From positions 1 to 40,370 of the forward strand of contig JAFRRE010000107.1 in the NCBI GenBank assembly GCA_017428285.1: a stretch of 40,370 bases of DNA, in the 5' to 3' direction. Below, piece by piece: positions 13,527 through 21,516 of the stretch (its first letter is position 1; each line of letters starts with the position of its first letter). A program made the translations under genes and the position numbers. The DNA is from Bacteroidales bacterium (GTDB taxonomy: Bacteria; Bacteroidota; Bacteroidia; Bacteroidales; F082). Under the pieces are notes generated by a model, which made no database searches, had not been told where the DNA came from, and saw only the letters and a list, made by a program, of their open reading frames with translations.

Positions 13527-15536
13527 TCAAAGCTCTTTCAACCTCTCCTGCAACGCCATCATCTCATCCCTGAACTTCGCCGCACTAAGGAAATCCATTT
13601 CCTTGACGGCCTTCTCCATGTTCTTCTTGGCTTGCTGGATGGCTTTCTGTATCTGCTCCTTCGACCTATATTCGGTTCGGCCTTCTGCCGCCATCGTGGC
13701 ATCACCCGATTGCGAGTAGGACACAGGTGCAGGCTGGCCTTTTAAGGTGCCCAAAGAATTGTCAATGGCTTTGACAATGGTCTTCGGCACAATGCCGTGA
13801 GCCTCGTTGTAGGCCATCTGCTTGGCACGACGGCGAGCGGTTTCATCAATGGTCTTGCGCATCGAGTCGGTAATCGTGTCGGCATACATGATGACCTTGC
13901 TCTCGGCATTACGCGCAGCACGACCTGCGGTCTGCACCAAAGAACGTTCCGAACGGAGGAAACCTTCCTTGTCGGCATCAAGGATAGCCACTAGACTCAC
14001 CTCAGGCAAATCCAAACCCTCACGCAGCAGGTTGACGCCAACCAACACGTCGAAATCGCCCATACGCAGACCTTGCAGGATCTCCACACGCTCCATGGTG
14101 TCCACATCGGAGTGAATGTACCGTGTCTTGATTTTCAAGCCGTTGAGATAGGTATTCAGTTCCTCGGCCATGCGTTTTGTCAAGGTGGTGACCAACACAC
14201 GCTGGTTCTTCTCCGTCACTTTGTGAATCTCATCAATGAGGTCATCGACTTGATTCAAACTGGGGCGCACTTCAATCACAGGATCGAGCAAACCTGTGGG
14301 ACGAATTAGCTGCTCCACATATACACCATCGCTTTGCTGCAACTCAAAGTCAGCGGGTGTGGCACTAACATAGATGGTCTGTCCCGTAAGCGCCTCAAAC
14401 TCATCAAACTGCAAAGGCCTATTATCCAATGCCGACGGCAAACGGAAGCCATATTCCACCAAGGTCTGCTTGCGCGAACGGTCACCGCCATGCATGCCAC
14501 GGATTTGTGGGATGGTGACATGGCTCTCGTCGATGATGGTGATGAAGTCATCAGGGAAATAATCAAGCAGGCAGAACGGCCTTGTCCCTGGACTGCGTCC
14601 GTCAAAATAACGCGAGTAGTTTTCTATACCTGAGCAATAACCCAGCTCCTTCATCATCTCAATATCGTAGTTCACACGGTCTTCCAAGCGTTTGGCTTCC
14701 AAATTCTTGCCAATCTCGCGGAAATATTCGGCCTGCTTGAACATATCATCTTGAATCTCCGCAACAGCAGAGTTCAACTTACTTTGTGAGGTCACAAAGA
14801 TGTTGGCTGGGAAGATGGTCAATTCAGAGAGTTCCTCCATCTTTCTCCCTGTCACAGGATTAAGCATTTCCAGACTGTCGATTTCATCATCCCAAAAAAC
14901 GATGCGGTAGGCATAATCGGCATAGGCGGGAAACACATCCATTGTCTCACCTTTTACCCTAAATTTACCCTGCGTGAACTCAATCTCGTTGCGCACATAC
15001 AATGCCCCAACCAAAGCCTTGACCACCTCATCGCGGCTGATTTTCATTCCCCGCTCCAAATAGATGATATTCTTGCCGAAATCATCAGGATTGCCAATAC
15101 CATAAAGACATGATACAGAGGAAACTACGATAATATCACGCCGACCAGAAAGCAAGGCAGAAGTCGTCGCTAAACGCATCTTGTCGATGTCCATGTTGAT
15201 GGCTAGATCCTTTTCAATATAGGTATTGGTGGCGGGAATGAACGCCTCGGGCTGGTAATAGTCGTAATAGGAAACGAAATAATTCACCGCGTTCTCAGGG
15301 AAGAACTGCTTGAACTCGCCATAAAGCTGCGCTGCCAAAGTCTTGTTATGGCTCAACACCAAAGCGGGACGATTCACCTGAGCCAACACATTGGCAATAG
15401 TGAAGGTCTTGCCCGAACCCGTCACGCCAAGCAATGTCTGTGCATGGTCACCTCGTTGCAATCCGTCCACCAACTGCTTGATGGCTTCGGGCTGGTCGCC
15501 AGTAGGCTGAAAATCAGAGACTAGTTTGAAATTCAC
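13527..15536 (-). CDS. uvrB: Excinuclease ABC subunit B
   Basis: Damage-verifying helicase subunit of nucleotide excision repair, working with UvrA and UvrC. I start at a GTG (15536, 669 residues) in the context NFKLVSDFQPTGDQPEAI, which is the normal N-terminus. The frame is open 20 codons further, but those codons overlap the promoter at 15562. Features: Walker A GVTGSGKT at about 37-44, the beta-hairpin YYDYYQPEAFIPATNTYIEK, the DESH box DESHVTIPQIRGMHGGDRSR, helicase motif YVSATPADFEL, motif VI QTAGRAARN, and the C-terminal UVR domain (KEMDFLSAAKFRDEMMALQE) that contacts UvrC. It is complete, with no odd residues. It is divergent from the lolD-like gene. Confidence 0.96.
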   Translation of the reverse strand: MNFKLVSDFQPTGDQPEAIKQLVDGLQRGDHAQTLLGVTGSGKTFTIANVLAQVNRPALVLSHNKTLAAQLYGEFKQFFPENAVNYFVSYYDYYQPEAFIPATNTYIEKDLAINMDIDKMRLATTSALLSGRRDIIVVSSVSCLYGIGNPDDFGKNIIYLERGMKISRDEVVKALVGALYVRNEIEFTQGKFRVKGETMDVFPAYADYAYRIVFWDDEIDSLEMLNPVTGRKMEELSELTIFPANIFVTSQSKLNSAVAEIQDDMFKQAEYFREIGKNLEAKRLEDRVNYDIEMMKELGYCSGIENYSRYFDGRSPGTRPFCLLDYFPDDFITIIDESHVTIPQIRGMHGGDRSRKQTLVEYGFRLPSALDNRPLQFDEFEALTGQTIYVSATPADFELQQSDGVYVEQLIRPTGLLDPVIEVRPSLNQVDDLIDEIHKVTEKNQRVLVTTLTKRMAEELNTYLNGLKIKTRYIHSDVDTMERVEILQGLRMGDFDVLVGVNLLREGLDLPEVSLVAILDADKEGFLRSERSLVQTAGRAARNAESKVIMYADTITDSMRKTIDETARRRAKQMAYNEAHGIVPKTIVKAIDNSLGTLKGQPAPVSYSQSGDATMAAEGRTEYRSKEQIQKAIQQAKKNMEKAVKEMDFLSAAKFRDEMMALQERLKEL

Positions 15537-15561
15537 AATCGATATCGTTTTGCAAAGACTG

Positions 15562-15569
15562 CAAAGATA
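15562..15569 (-). promoter_or_regulatory. Promoter -7 element of uvrB
   Basis: TATCTTTG on the minus strand, 25 bases before the GTG at 15536. Transcription would begin roughly at 15555, so the upstream in-frame ATG at 15596 cannot be the start. Confidence 0.6.
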
Positions 15570-15581
15570 CACAAAATTTCG

Positions 15582-15589
15582 TATTTTTG
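15582..15589 (+). promoter_or_regulatory. Promoter -7 element of the lolD-like gene
   Basis: TATTTTTG, 18 bases before the ATG at 15608, back to back with the uvrB element. Confidence 0.6.
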
Positions 15590-15607
15590 CAGCCAAATTG
15601 ACAATGT

Positions 15608-16258
15608 ATGATCCAAGCGACAGGCATTCATAAATCCTACGGCAGCCTCGAAGTGCTCAAAGGCATCGACCTACATATCGCCAAGCGCGAAATTGTGAGC
15701 ATCGTTGGTGCTTCCGGCGCAGGCAAGTCCACCCTGCTCCACATCATCGGCACACTGGATAAGGCCGACCGCGGACAACTCATCATCGATGGCACTGAGG
15801 TCGGCAAACTGAATGACACCCAGTTGGCTGCCTTCCGCAACCAAAAGATCGGCTTCGTGTTTCAGTTCCACCACCTCCTGCCTGAGTTCACCGCCTTAGA
15901 GAACATCTGCATTCCCGCCTACATTGGCGGCATGGGCAAGAAAGAAGCCACCGAGAGAGCCGAAAAACTACTTGAATACCTGAATCTTACCGGCAGAAAG
16001 ACCCACAAGCCTTCCGAGCTTTCGGGTGGCGAGCAACAACGCATCGCCGTGGCACGCGCTCTCATCAACCAACCCGCAGTGGTACTGGCTGACGAGCCTT
16101 CGGGCAACCTCGACTCGAAATCGGCAGAAGAATTGCACAAGCTTTTCTTCCGCCTCCGCGATGAAATGAACCAAACCTTTGTCATTGTCACACACAACCC
16201 GACATTGGCCGCCATGTCAGATCGCACTATTACTATCAAAGACGGAAAAATTGTTTGA
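15608..16258 (+). CDS. lolD: ABC transporter ATPase, LolD-like
   Basis: A 216-residue ATP-binding subunit, probably of the lipoprotein-releasing LolCDE complex that moves outer-membrane lipoproteins off the inner membrane. Walker [10 protein letters not shown] is at 34-42, the Q-loop lies in the LolD-typical stretch [18 protein letters not shown], signature LSGGEQQR at 138-145, Walker [13 protein letters not shown] from 158 and the H-loop in [11 protein letters not shown]. An ATG at 15604 is in another frame; 15608 gives the normal [12 protein letters not shown] start. The permease is not adjacent; a LolC/E-like gene lies at 20248. A MacB/FtsE-type ATPase is the main alternative. Confidence 0.85.
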   Translation: MIQATGIHKSYGSLEVLKGIDLHIAKREIVSIVGASGAGKSTLLHIIGTLDKADRGQLIIDGTEVGKLNDTQLAAFRNQKIGFVFQFHHLLPEFTALENICIPAYIGGMGKKEATERAEKLLEYLNLTGRKTHKPSELSGGEQQRIAVARALINQPAVVLADEPSGNLDSKSAEELHKLFFRLRDEMNQTFVIVTHNPTLAAMSDRTITIKDGKIV

Positions 16259-16392
16259 TTTAAGATTTAAGATTTAAAGATTCAAAAATATCAGTCCTTA
16301 CAATATAATAAGCCAATTCTCGTTAAAGATAATAATATTCAAATCACCATTCACAGTTTTTAAATCTTGAATTTTGAATTTTGAATTTGCTC

Positions 16393-18507
16393 ATGAATAA
16401 AAAACTCATATTTACCCTATTGTTCGGTGCTTCGCTCCTATTGAGCACCAATTTTGTCCAAGCCCAAAATGCCGAGTCGTACGAGTCGCTGATGAAGAAA
16501 GGCAACGACAAGTTCACCGCCAAGGACTACATCAGCGCGAAGACTTACTACGAGATGGCGTTGAAGCAAAAGGCAAACGACCCGACGGCCAAAAAGAAGT
16601 TGGACGAAACCGTGAAGAAGATTCAGGAAGACGGTGCCCGACAGGAAGTATTCTATGCCCATTTAGATGCCGGCGACCAATACTATGGTCAACAGAAATA
16701 CGAAGAAGCTTTGGCGGAATACGAGCAAGCCTTAAAAGTTTTCCCCAACGATAAATATGTTAGCGGTCAGGCTGAGGCCGTGCGTGCCATTTTGAAAGAG
16801 CGTCAGGACAAACAAGACGCCTTCGACACCGCTATGAGTCAAGGTGAGAGTTTGCTGGCCGAGGACAACTTCGATGCCGCCATCATGCAGTTTGAAACCG
16901 CCATCGAGATTTTCCCCAACGACAAACTGCCCAAGGAGAAACTAGCCGAGGCCAGACAGAAAAAGCAGCTCTACACTGAAAAGGTCACTCGGTTCGACAA
17001 CCTCATGGAGGAAGCCCGTCAGTTCGGACTGCGCAAGAACTACGACGCTGCCATCGGCAAACTCGACCAAGCCCTTGAGCTGTTCCCTGACGACATCGAA
17101 GCCAATGCCAAACGCAATGAATACCAGAGCGCCAAGAGCATTGCCGACCAATACAACGGCATCATTGCAGTAGCCGACCAACTTTATGAAAACAAAGCCT
17201 ACAAGGAAGCCAAAGCCCAATATCAAAGTGCCTTGGCCGTGGTGAAAGGCGATGCCTACGCCACCGACATGATAGCCCGTCTTGATCCGCTCATCGCTGA
17301 GCAGGATGCTGAAGAGGCTGCTAGAATCGCTGCCGAACAAGAAGCTGCACGCTTGGCTGCTGAGGCTGAGGCCGCTCGTATCGCCGCAGAGCAAGAAGCT
17401 GCAAGACTTGCCGCAGAAGCGGAAGCTGCAAGGTTAGCCGCCGAGGCCGAAGCCGCTCGTATCGCTGCTGAACAAGAGGCTGCTCGTATCGCAGCTGAAC
17501 AAGAAGCCGCACGTTTAGCCGCGGAAGAAGCGGCGCGTATCGCCGCAGAGGAAGAAGCCGCACGTCTTGCAGCCGAAGCTGAGGCAGCTCGTATCGCGGC
17601 AGAAGAGGAAGCTGCCCGCCAAGCCGCTTTGGCCGCTGCCGAAGCAGAGCGCCAAGCCACCATCAAGACTATGCTGGATGCAGCTGATGCTTTGTTCAAC
17701 CAAGAGGATTACGCCAACGCAAAGGTCAAATACCAAGAAGTCGTGAACTTTGATGCAGGCAACGCGATTGCCACTGCCAAGATACAGGAAATCGACGGTA
17801 TCTTCGCCCAAAAGGCGGCTGAGTTGGAAGCCAATTTCAACAATGCCATGAGCGCCGGTAACAGTGCCATGAACGCTGAAAAATTTGCCGAGGCCATCAC
17901 ACACTATCAGACAGCATTGGCATACAAGCCCGAAGACCTGAATGCCACAGCTCAACTTGCTGCCGCAGAAAAAGCAGAAAACGACCGTATCGCTGCCTTG
18001 CGCACACAATACAATGCCTTCATCAAGGAGGGTGATGCCAACTTCAAGACCAACACCTTCGACAAGGCTATCGAAGCCTACACCAAAGCAGAGGAACTTG
18101 GCCTGGAGACCTACCCCACCGAGATGATTGCCCGTATCGGCGAAATCATCGAACAAAACAAGCTCTATGAGCTGAACAGCGACTACATCTCACTTGCCGC
18201 TGGTGAGGCTCGCCGTTTTGAATTCAACAAGATTGATGTGGCCGTGCGCCGTTCCAACTACATCATCATCAAGGTGCGCAACCCGCATCCAGAGAAGACC
18301 TTCCCGATGATTGTCTCCTTCGGCGGTGCTGGCGGCAAAAACGGTGGTTTCGTGCTACCTATTGCAGCAACTGAAGAAGAAAAGACCTTCATCTTCCGCA
18401 TCGGGTCGCAATACAAGTGGTTCAGCGAAGACAATACTTGGATTGAAATCATCTCCGAGAATAATGAGGTGGAAATCGGTAAATTGGAGGTTTCGCGGAG
18501 CAACTGA
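16393..18507 (+). CDS. Exported TPR protein with a long Ala/Glu-rich coiled coil
   Basis: A 704-residue protein. I start at the ATG at 16393 (MNKKLIFTLLFGASLLLS), which gives a signal peptide ending VQAQ. A TTG four codons upstream is less likely. Residues 25-300 are tandem TPR-like repeats (KFTAKDYISAKTYYEMALKQ, QKYEEALAEYEQALKVFPND). Residues about 305-420 are an alternating run of EAARIAAE/EAARLAAE units, a TolA-like helix likely to span the periplasm. Residues 425-580 are more TPRs. The last 110 residues are a beta-rich domain (YISLAAGEARRFEFNKIDV, then NPHPEKTFPMIVSFGGAGG). The function is unknown; an envelope scaffold is plausible. It is preceded by 134 AT-rich bases with direct repeats (AAGATTT, TTTTGAA) and no clear promoter. 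Confidence 0.75.
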   Translation: MNKKLIFTLLFGASLLLSTNFVQAQNAESYESLMKKGNDKFTAKDYISAKTYYEMALKQKANDPTAKKKLDETVKKIQEDGARQEVFYAHLDAGDQYYGQQKYEEALAEYEQALKVFPNDKYVSGQAEAVRAILKERQDKQDAFDTAMSQGESLLAEDNFDAAIMQFETAIEIFPNDKLPKEKLAEARQKKQLYTEKVTRFDNLMEEARQFGLRKNYDAAIGKLDQALELFPDDIEANAKRNEYQSAKSIADQYNGIIAVADQLYENKAYKEAKAQYQSALAVVKGDAYATDMIARLDPLIAEQDAEEAARIAAEQEAARLAAEAEAARIAAEQEAARLAAEAEAARLAAEAEAARIAAEQEAARIAAEQEAARLAAEEAARIAAEEEAARLAAEAEAARIAAEEEAARQAALAAAEAERQATIKTMLDAADALFNQEDYANAKVKYQEVVNFDAGNAIATAKIQEIDGIFAQKAAELEANFNNAMSAGNSAMNAEKFAEAITHYQTALAYKPEDLNATAQLAAAEKAENDRIAALRTQYNAFIKEGDANFKTNTFDKAIEAYTKAEELGLETYPTEMIARIGEIIEQNKLYELNSDYISLAAGEARRFEFNKIDVAVRRSNYIIIKVRNPHPEKTFPMIVSFGGAGGKNGGFVLPIAATEEEKTFIFRIGSQYKWFSEDNTWIEIISENNEVEIGKLEVSRSN

Positions 18508-18521
18508 GCTGTTACAACCGC

Positions 18522-18968
18522 TTATGGAGCTACAATCGGCAACTCTGAAGACTCTTTTATCGAACTGACTGAATAAACACTGTCGACCACATACTTGCTC
18601 ATGCCACGCCAAGGCAATGTGCCAAGGTATTCCTTGTAGTGCAGTTCCACGAACTTGCCCGCGCACCGTTCCAACTGCTTCGCCACATTCTCATCCTTCA
18701 CCGAAAAGTTGAACTCGTTCGATTGGATAGTGGCGTTGCTATTTTTGGAGTTATATCCAGCCTGAATAAGTCGGCCTTCGTAGGTCTTAAAGACATAGCC
18801 TTTGTAAACGAACAAGTTGAGTTCGCCTGCCTTCACGCCGCTACCGAAAACAAAATAGAACTTGAAAAAGACAAAACTCGCCGCAGCCAGTACGACGATG
18901 ATAGTTAAAATGGTGAAAATTTTCTTTCCAATTCCCCTTTTCTTGGGTTTCCCTGAATACTCTTCCAT
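18522..18968 (-). CDS. Small conserved membrane-anchored protein of unknown function
   Basis: A 148-residue protein with a basic cytoplasmic start (KPKKRGIGKK), one transmembrane helix (IFTILTIIVVLAAASFVFFK) and an outer domain with VKAGELNLFVYKGYVFKTYE then GRLIQAGYNS. The pattern GxRAG-K-G-FKTYEG is that of a widespread Bacteroidota family, sometimes listed as 6-phosphogluconate dehydrogenase; nothing in this sequence supports that enzyme name. It starts two bases after the stop of nth, so the two form one operon. It ends 14 bases from the convergent TPR gene. Confidence 0.7.
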   Translation of the reverse strand: MEEYSGKPKKRGIGKKIFTILTIIVVLAAASFVFFKFYFVFGSGVKAGELNLFVYKGYVFKTYEGRLIQAGYNSKNSNATIQSNEFNFSVKDENVAKQLERCAGKFVELHYKEYLGTLPWRGMSKYVVDSVYSVSSIKESSELPIVAP

Positions 18969-18970
18969 AG

Positions 18971-19630
18971 TTATTGCTCTTTTTTCTGTTTCTTCTGATA
19001 AAAATCACAAATCGTCGTGATGCCACATTCCTCACATTTGGGCTTGCGCGCCAGACAGACATAGCGTCCGTGCAGGATCAGCCAATGGTGTGCTTTGGAA
19101 ATCACCTCCAGGGGTAGATGCGCGACCAAGGTCTTTTCGGTTTCCAACACATTCTTTGAGTTTTTGGTCAAGCCAATGCGGTTAGAAACGCGGAAAACAT
19201 GCGTATCGACTGGCATAGCGGGCTGGTCGAAGGCCACGGCCATCATCACATTGGCAGTCTTACGACCCACACCAGGCAATTTCTGCAAGTCTTCTAAATT
19301 GTTGGGAACTATACCATTGAAGTCGCGCATTAAGGTTTGCGCCATCCCCAACAGATTCTTGGCTTTGTTATTGGGATAGGAAATGCTTTTGATATAGGTG
19401 TAAATCTCATCCTCAGAGGAATTAGCCATATCTTGTGCCGTCGGGAAACGTTGGAACAAAGCCGGTGTGGTCATATTGACGCGCTTGTCGGTACACTGTG
19501 CCGAGAGGATGACCGCAACCAATAGTTGGTATGGGTCTTTATACTCCAACTCCGTCTCAGCAATAGGCATATGCTCCTCGAAATAGGCAACAAAAGCGTT
19601 GTATTTTTGTTGAAGTTTAGTCTGTTTCAT
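18971..19630 (-). CDS. nth: Endonuclease III, DNA glycosylase/AP lyase
   Basis: Removes oxidised pyrimidines in base excision repair. 219 residues, the usual size. The helix-hairpin-helix LQKLPGVGRKTANVMM holds the catalytic Lys124, and the catalytic Asp142 lies in PVDTHVFRVSNRIG. The C-terminal [4Fe-4S] loop has the spacing C-X6-C-X2-C-X5-C (Cys192, 199, 202, 208). All key residues are present. It is followed at two bases by the small membrane-protein gene. In front lie inverted and direct repeats (19665-19720) that could be regulatory. Confidence 0.95.
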   Translation of the reverse strand: MKQTKLQQKYNAFVAYFEEHMPIAETELEYKDPYQLLVAVILSAQCTDKRVNMTTPALFQRFPTAQDMANSSEDEIYTYIKSISYPNNKAKNLLGMAQTLMRDFNGIVPNNLEDLQKLPGVGRKTANVMMAVAFDQPAMPVDTHVFRVSNRIGLTKNSKNVLETEKTLVAHLPLEVISKAHHWLILHGRYVCLARKPKCEECGITTICDFYQKKQKKEQ

Positions 19631-19664
19631 TGTGCTTTAACTGAATATGACTTATGATGATGAG

Positions 19665-19720
19665 TATGACCGCAATAACAATCCAAAAAGCGGTCATAGT
19701 CATTGTCACTGGTCATAGTC
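19665..19720. repeat. GGTCATA repeats in front of nth
   Basis: A perfect nine-base inverted repeat (TATGACCGC at 19665-19673, GCGGTCATA at 19690-19698), plus a ten-base direct repeat GGTCATAGTC at 19692-19701 and 19711-19720, 19 bases apart (about two helical turns). It lies between the stop of the upstream gene and nth. An operator is possible, but no regulator is known. Confidence 0.4.
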
Positions 19721-19725
19721 GAAAA

Positions 19726-20178
19726 CTATATGATATCCCCTTGTTCGTCGACCAAAACGCCCCAGCTGACGGCCGTCATCTTGTCCCCATCAAAGAAGAA
19801 GTCAATCATGGCATCCTCGAAAGAAACGCGCAGTTCGCCACCCTCGGCTTCTTCCTCACATTCTTTGAAGCCGTTATCCTTCATCAATTTGACCACTTCC
19901 TCCTTTTTGAGGTCAAGCACTTTCTTCCCAAATAACGTAGCTTCTTCATTTTCAGTCTCAAAGCAGGCTACCACTGACTTAGTAATGCCCTCAAAATAGA
20001 TGTTCGTTTCAATGGCATCGTATTCATAATAGATGGAGCGGTTGCCCGTTTCTTCCATGTCGCTCAGTTCTTCATAAAAGTCGGGCATATTCAGCAACTT
20101 GACCGTCTCATCAAGGGTCATTCCGAAAGGTATTTCACCGTAGCCTTTCAACGGTTGGATGGTAAAGTCTTTCATCAT
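19726..20178 (-). CDS. Hypothetical acidic protein
   Basis: A 150-residue soluble protein with no signal peptide. It starts with MMKDFTIQPLKGYGEIPFGM (either Met could be first). It is rich in Glu and Asp, with a predicted helix KKVLDLKKEEVVKLMKDNGF and a C-terminal beta stretch (IDFFFDGDKMTAVSWGVLVD). I recognise no family. It lies upstream of nth on the same strand with a 95-base gap. Confidence 0.6.
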   Translation of the reverse strand: MMKDFTIQPLKGYGEIPFGMTLDETVKLLNMPDFYEELSDMEETGNRSIYYEYDAIETNIYFEGITKSVVACFETENEEATLFGKKVLDLKKEEVVKLMKDNGFKECEEEAEGGELRVSFEDAMIDFFFDGDKMTAVSWGVLVDEQGDII

Positions 20179-20247
20179 AATTATGTTGATTTGGCGGCTA
20201 AGATAGGGAATTTATCAAAACGAGAATCGTTTTTCGTGATTTTTTCC

Positions 20248-21471
20248 TCATTCAAACCTTATCGACTTGGTGGGACTGATGCGATTGATGACCGAGGTCG
20301 GGATGAGCAACATCAACACCCACAGAAGGAAAGTACCCAAGTTGATAAATATCACTGTACTAAGGTGCAACTCGATGGGAACAGCGGAAAGATAATAAGT
20401 GGCGGCATCCAATTTGATAAACCCGGTGTATTGCTGCATGAAGCAGAAACCCAAACCGATGACATTGCCTATGAGCATTCCGATGAGCAGAATATGTAAT
20501 GAGCGGCGCAAAAACACCTCACGGACAAACTTGTTACTCGCACCCATAGCTTTCAAAAGCCCAATGGTAGATGTCCTTTCGATGATGATAATCAGCAACA
20601 TACTGATTACCGTAATGCCTGCAACAAGCAACATCAAGGCCATAATGAGCCAGACATTAGTATCCAAAAGGTCAAGCCAGTCGAAGATTCGTGGATTGCT
20701 CTGACGCGCGGTATAAGAGGCCAATTCGGAAGGTAATGTATAGTAAAGTTTCTCATTGACTTGATTCACATCGGCATTGTCGTTCAATGCAATTTCCAAA
20801 AGTCCCGCTTCATTATCCTCCCAACCGTTCAGCTTACGGATCTGATTGAGGTCGGCGAAGACAAAACGCTCATCAAACTCAAAGAGTCCCGTCTCAAAGA
20901 TGCCTGAAACCGTGAATTTCCGTCCACGCGCCTGCTGGTCTTTGTCAATAAACCACACACGGACATCGTCGCCTACATTGAGCAGCATTTTGTTGGCGAT
21001 TGCCTTGGAAACCAGCACCTCGGTAGAGCGTTCATCGGCCATATATTTCGGCGTTTGGCCGTCAATAAGGCATGAACTGAAATATGTCCAGTCGTAGTTT
21101 TCATCCACGCCTTTCAGCACAATGCCTTGAATCTCATCTTCTGTCTTGATCATACCCGCCTTGTTGGCCACCATCTGGTAATGACTGATGCCTTCAACAG
21201 AGTTCAACCTGCTGATGAGCAACGAATCCAACACAAATGGCGTCTCCTCTACCGACTCGTTCTTGTCCAACGACTGCACATGAATCGGAGCCACGAAGCC
21301 GATGACCTTGTCACGAATTTGGTTCTTGAAGCCCACCACGACCGCCCATGAGATGAGCATCACAATGATGGCCAAAGCCACGCTTGTAACGGCCAAACGC
21401 ATCACCGTGGATGACAGGTTTTCCTTCGAAAGCGAAAAAATTCGGTCTGCTATGAATTTTGGGCCCGACAT
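20248..21471 (-). CDS. FtsX-type permease, LolC/LolE-like
   Basis: Inner-membrane permease, probably of the lipoprotein-releasing system; it would pair with an ATPase such as the one at 15608. I start at MSGPKFIADRIFSLSKENLS (21471, 407 residues), because the promoter at 21497 lies downstream of the two earlier in-frame Met codons. The layout is four transmembrane helices: one near residues 25-45 (RLAVTSVALAIIVMLISWAV), a large periplasmic domain, and three at the end (WLIMALMLLVAGITVISMLL, ILLIGMLIGNVIGLGF, VIFINLGTFLLWVLML), with GLLKAMGAS in the cytoplasmic loop typical of the family. It is divergent from the NamZ-like gene. Confidence 0.85.
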   Translation of the reverse strand: MSGPKFIADRIFSLSKENLSSTVMRLAVTSVALAIIVMLISWAVVVGFKNQIRDKVIGFVAPIHVQSLDKNESVEETPFVLDSLLISRLNSVEGISHYQMVANKAGMIKTEDEIQGIVLKGVDENYDWTYFSSCLIDGQTPKYMADERSTEVLVSKAIANKMLLNVGDDVRVWFIDKDQQARGRKFTVSGIFETGLFEFDERFVFADLNQIRKLNGWEDNEAGLLEIALNDNADVNQVNEKLYYTLPSELASYTARQSNPRIFDWLDLLDTNVWLIMALMLLVAGITVISMLLIIIIERTSTIGLLKAMGASNKFVREVFLRRSLHILLIGMLIGNVIGLGFCFMQQYTGFIKLDAATYYLSAVPIELHLSTVIFINLGTFLLWVLMLLIPTSVINRISPTKSIRFE

Positions 21472-21488
21472 TTGCAGGTTTTTCAATA

Positions 21489-21504
21489 ATTTTGCAAAAG
21501 TAAA
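21489..21504. promoter_or_regulatory. Back-to-back promoters sharing TTTTGCAAAA
   Basis: TAATTTTG at 21489-21496 reads to the right (ATG at 21517). TACTTTTG on the other strand at 21497-21504 reads to the left (ATG at 21471). The two -7 boxes touch and together form the palindrome TTTTGCAAAA, so both cannot be bound by polymerase at once. Confidence 0.6.
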
Positions 21505-21516
21505 AATAAAACTCGG

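Noticed and set aside
17309..17650. Apparent tandem DNA repeat array
   Set aside because: The repeats follow the codons of a coiled-coil protein segment, without unique spacers; not a CRISPR or satellite.
17256..17699. Long minus-strand frame rich in Ser and Ala
   Set aside because: It is the reverse of the Ala/Glu repeat in the TPR protein; repetitive GC-rich codons leave the other frames open by chance.
18522..18968. 6-phosphogluconate dehydrogenase
   Set aside because: A 148-residue protein with one membrane helix cannot hold the NADP and catalytic domains of that enzyme.
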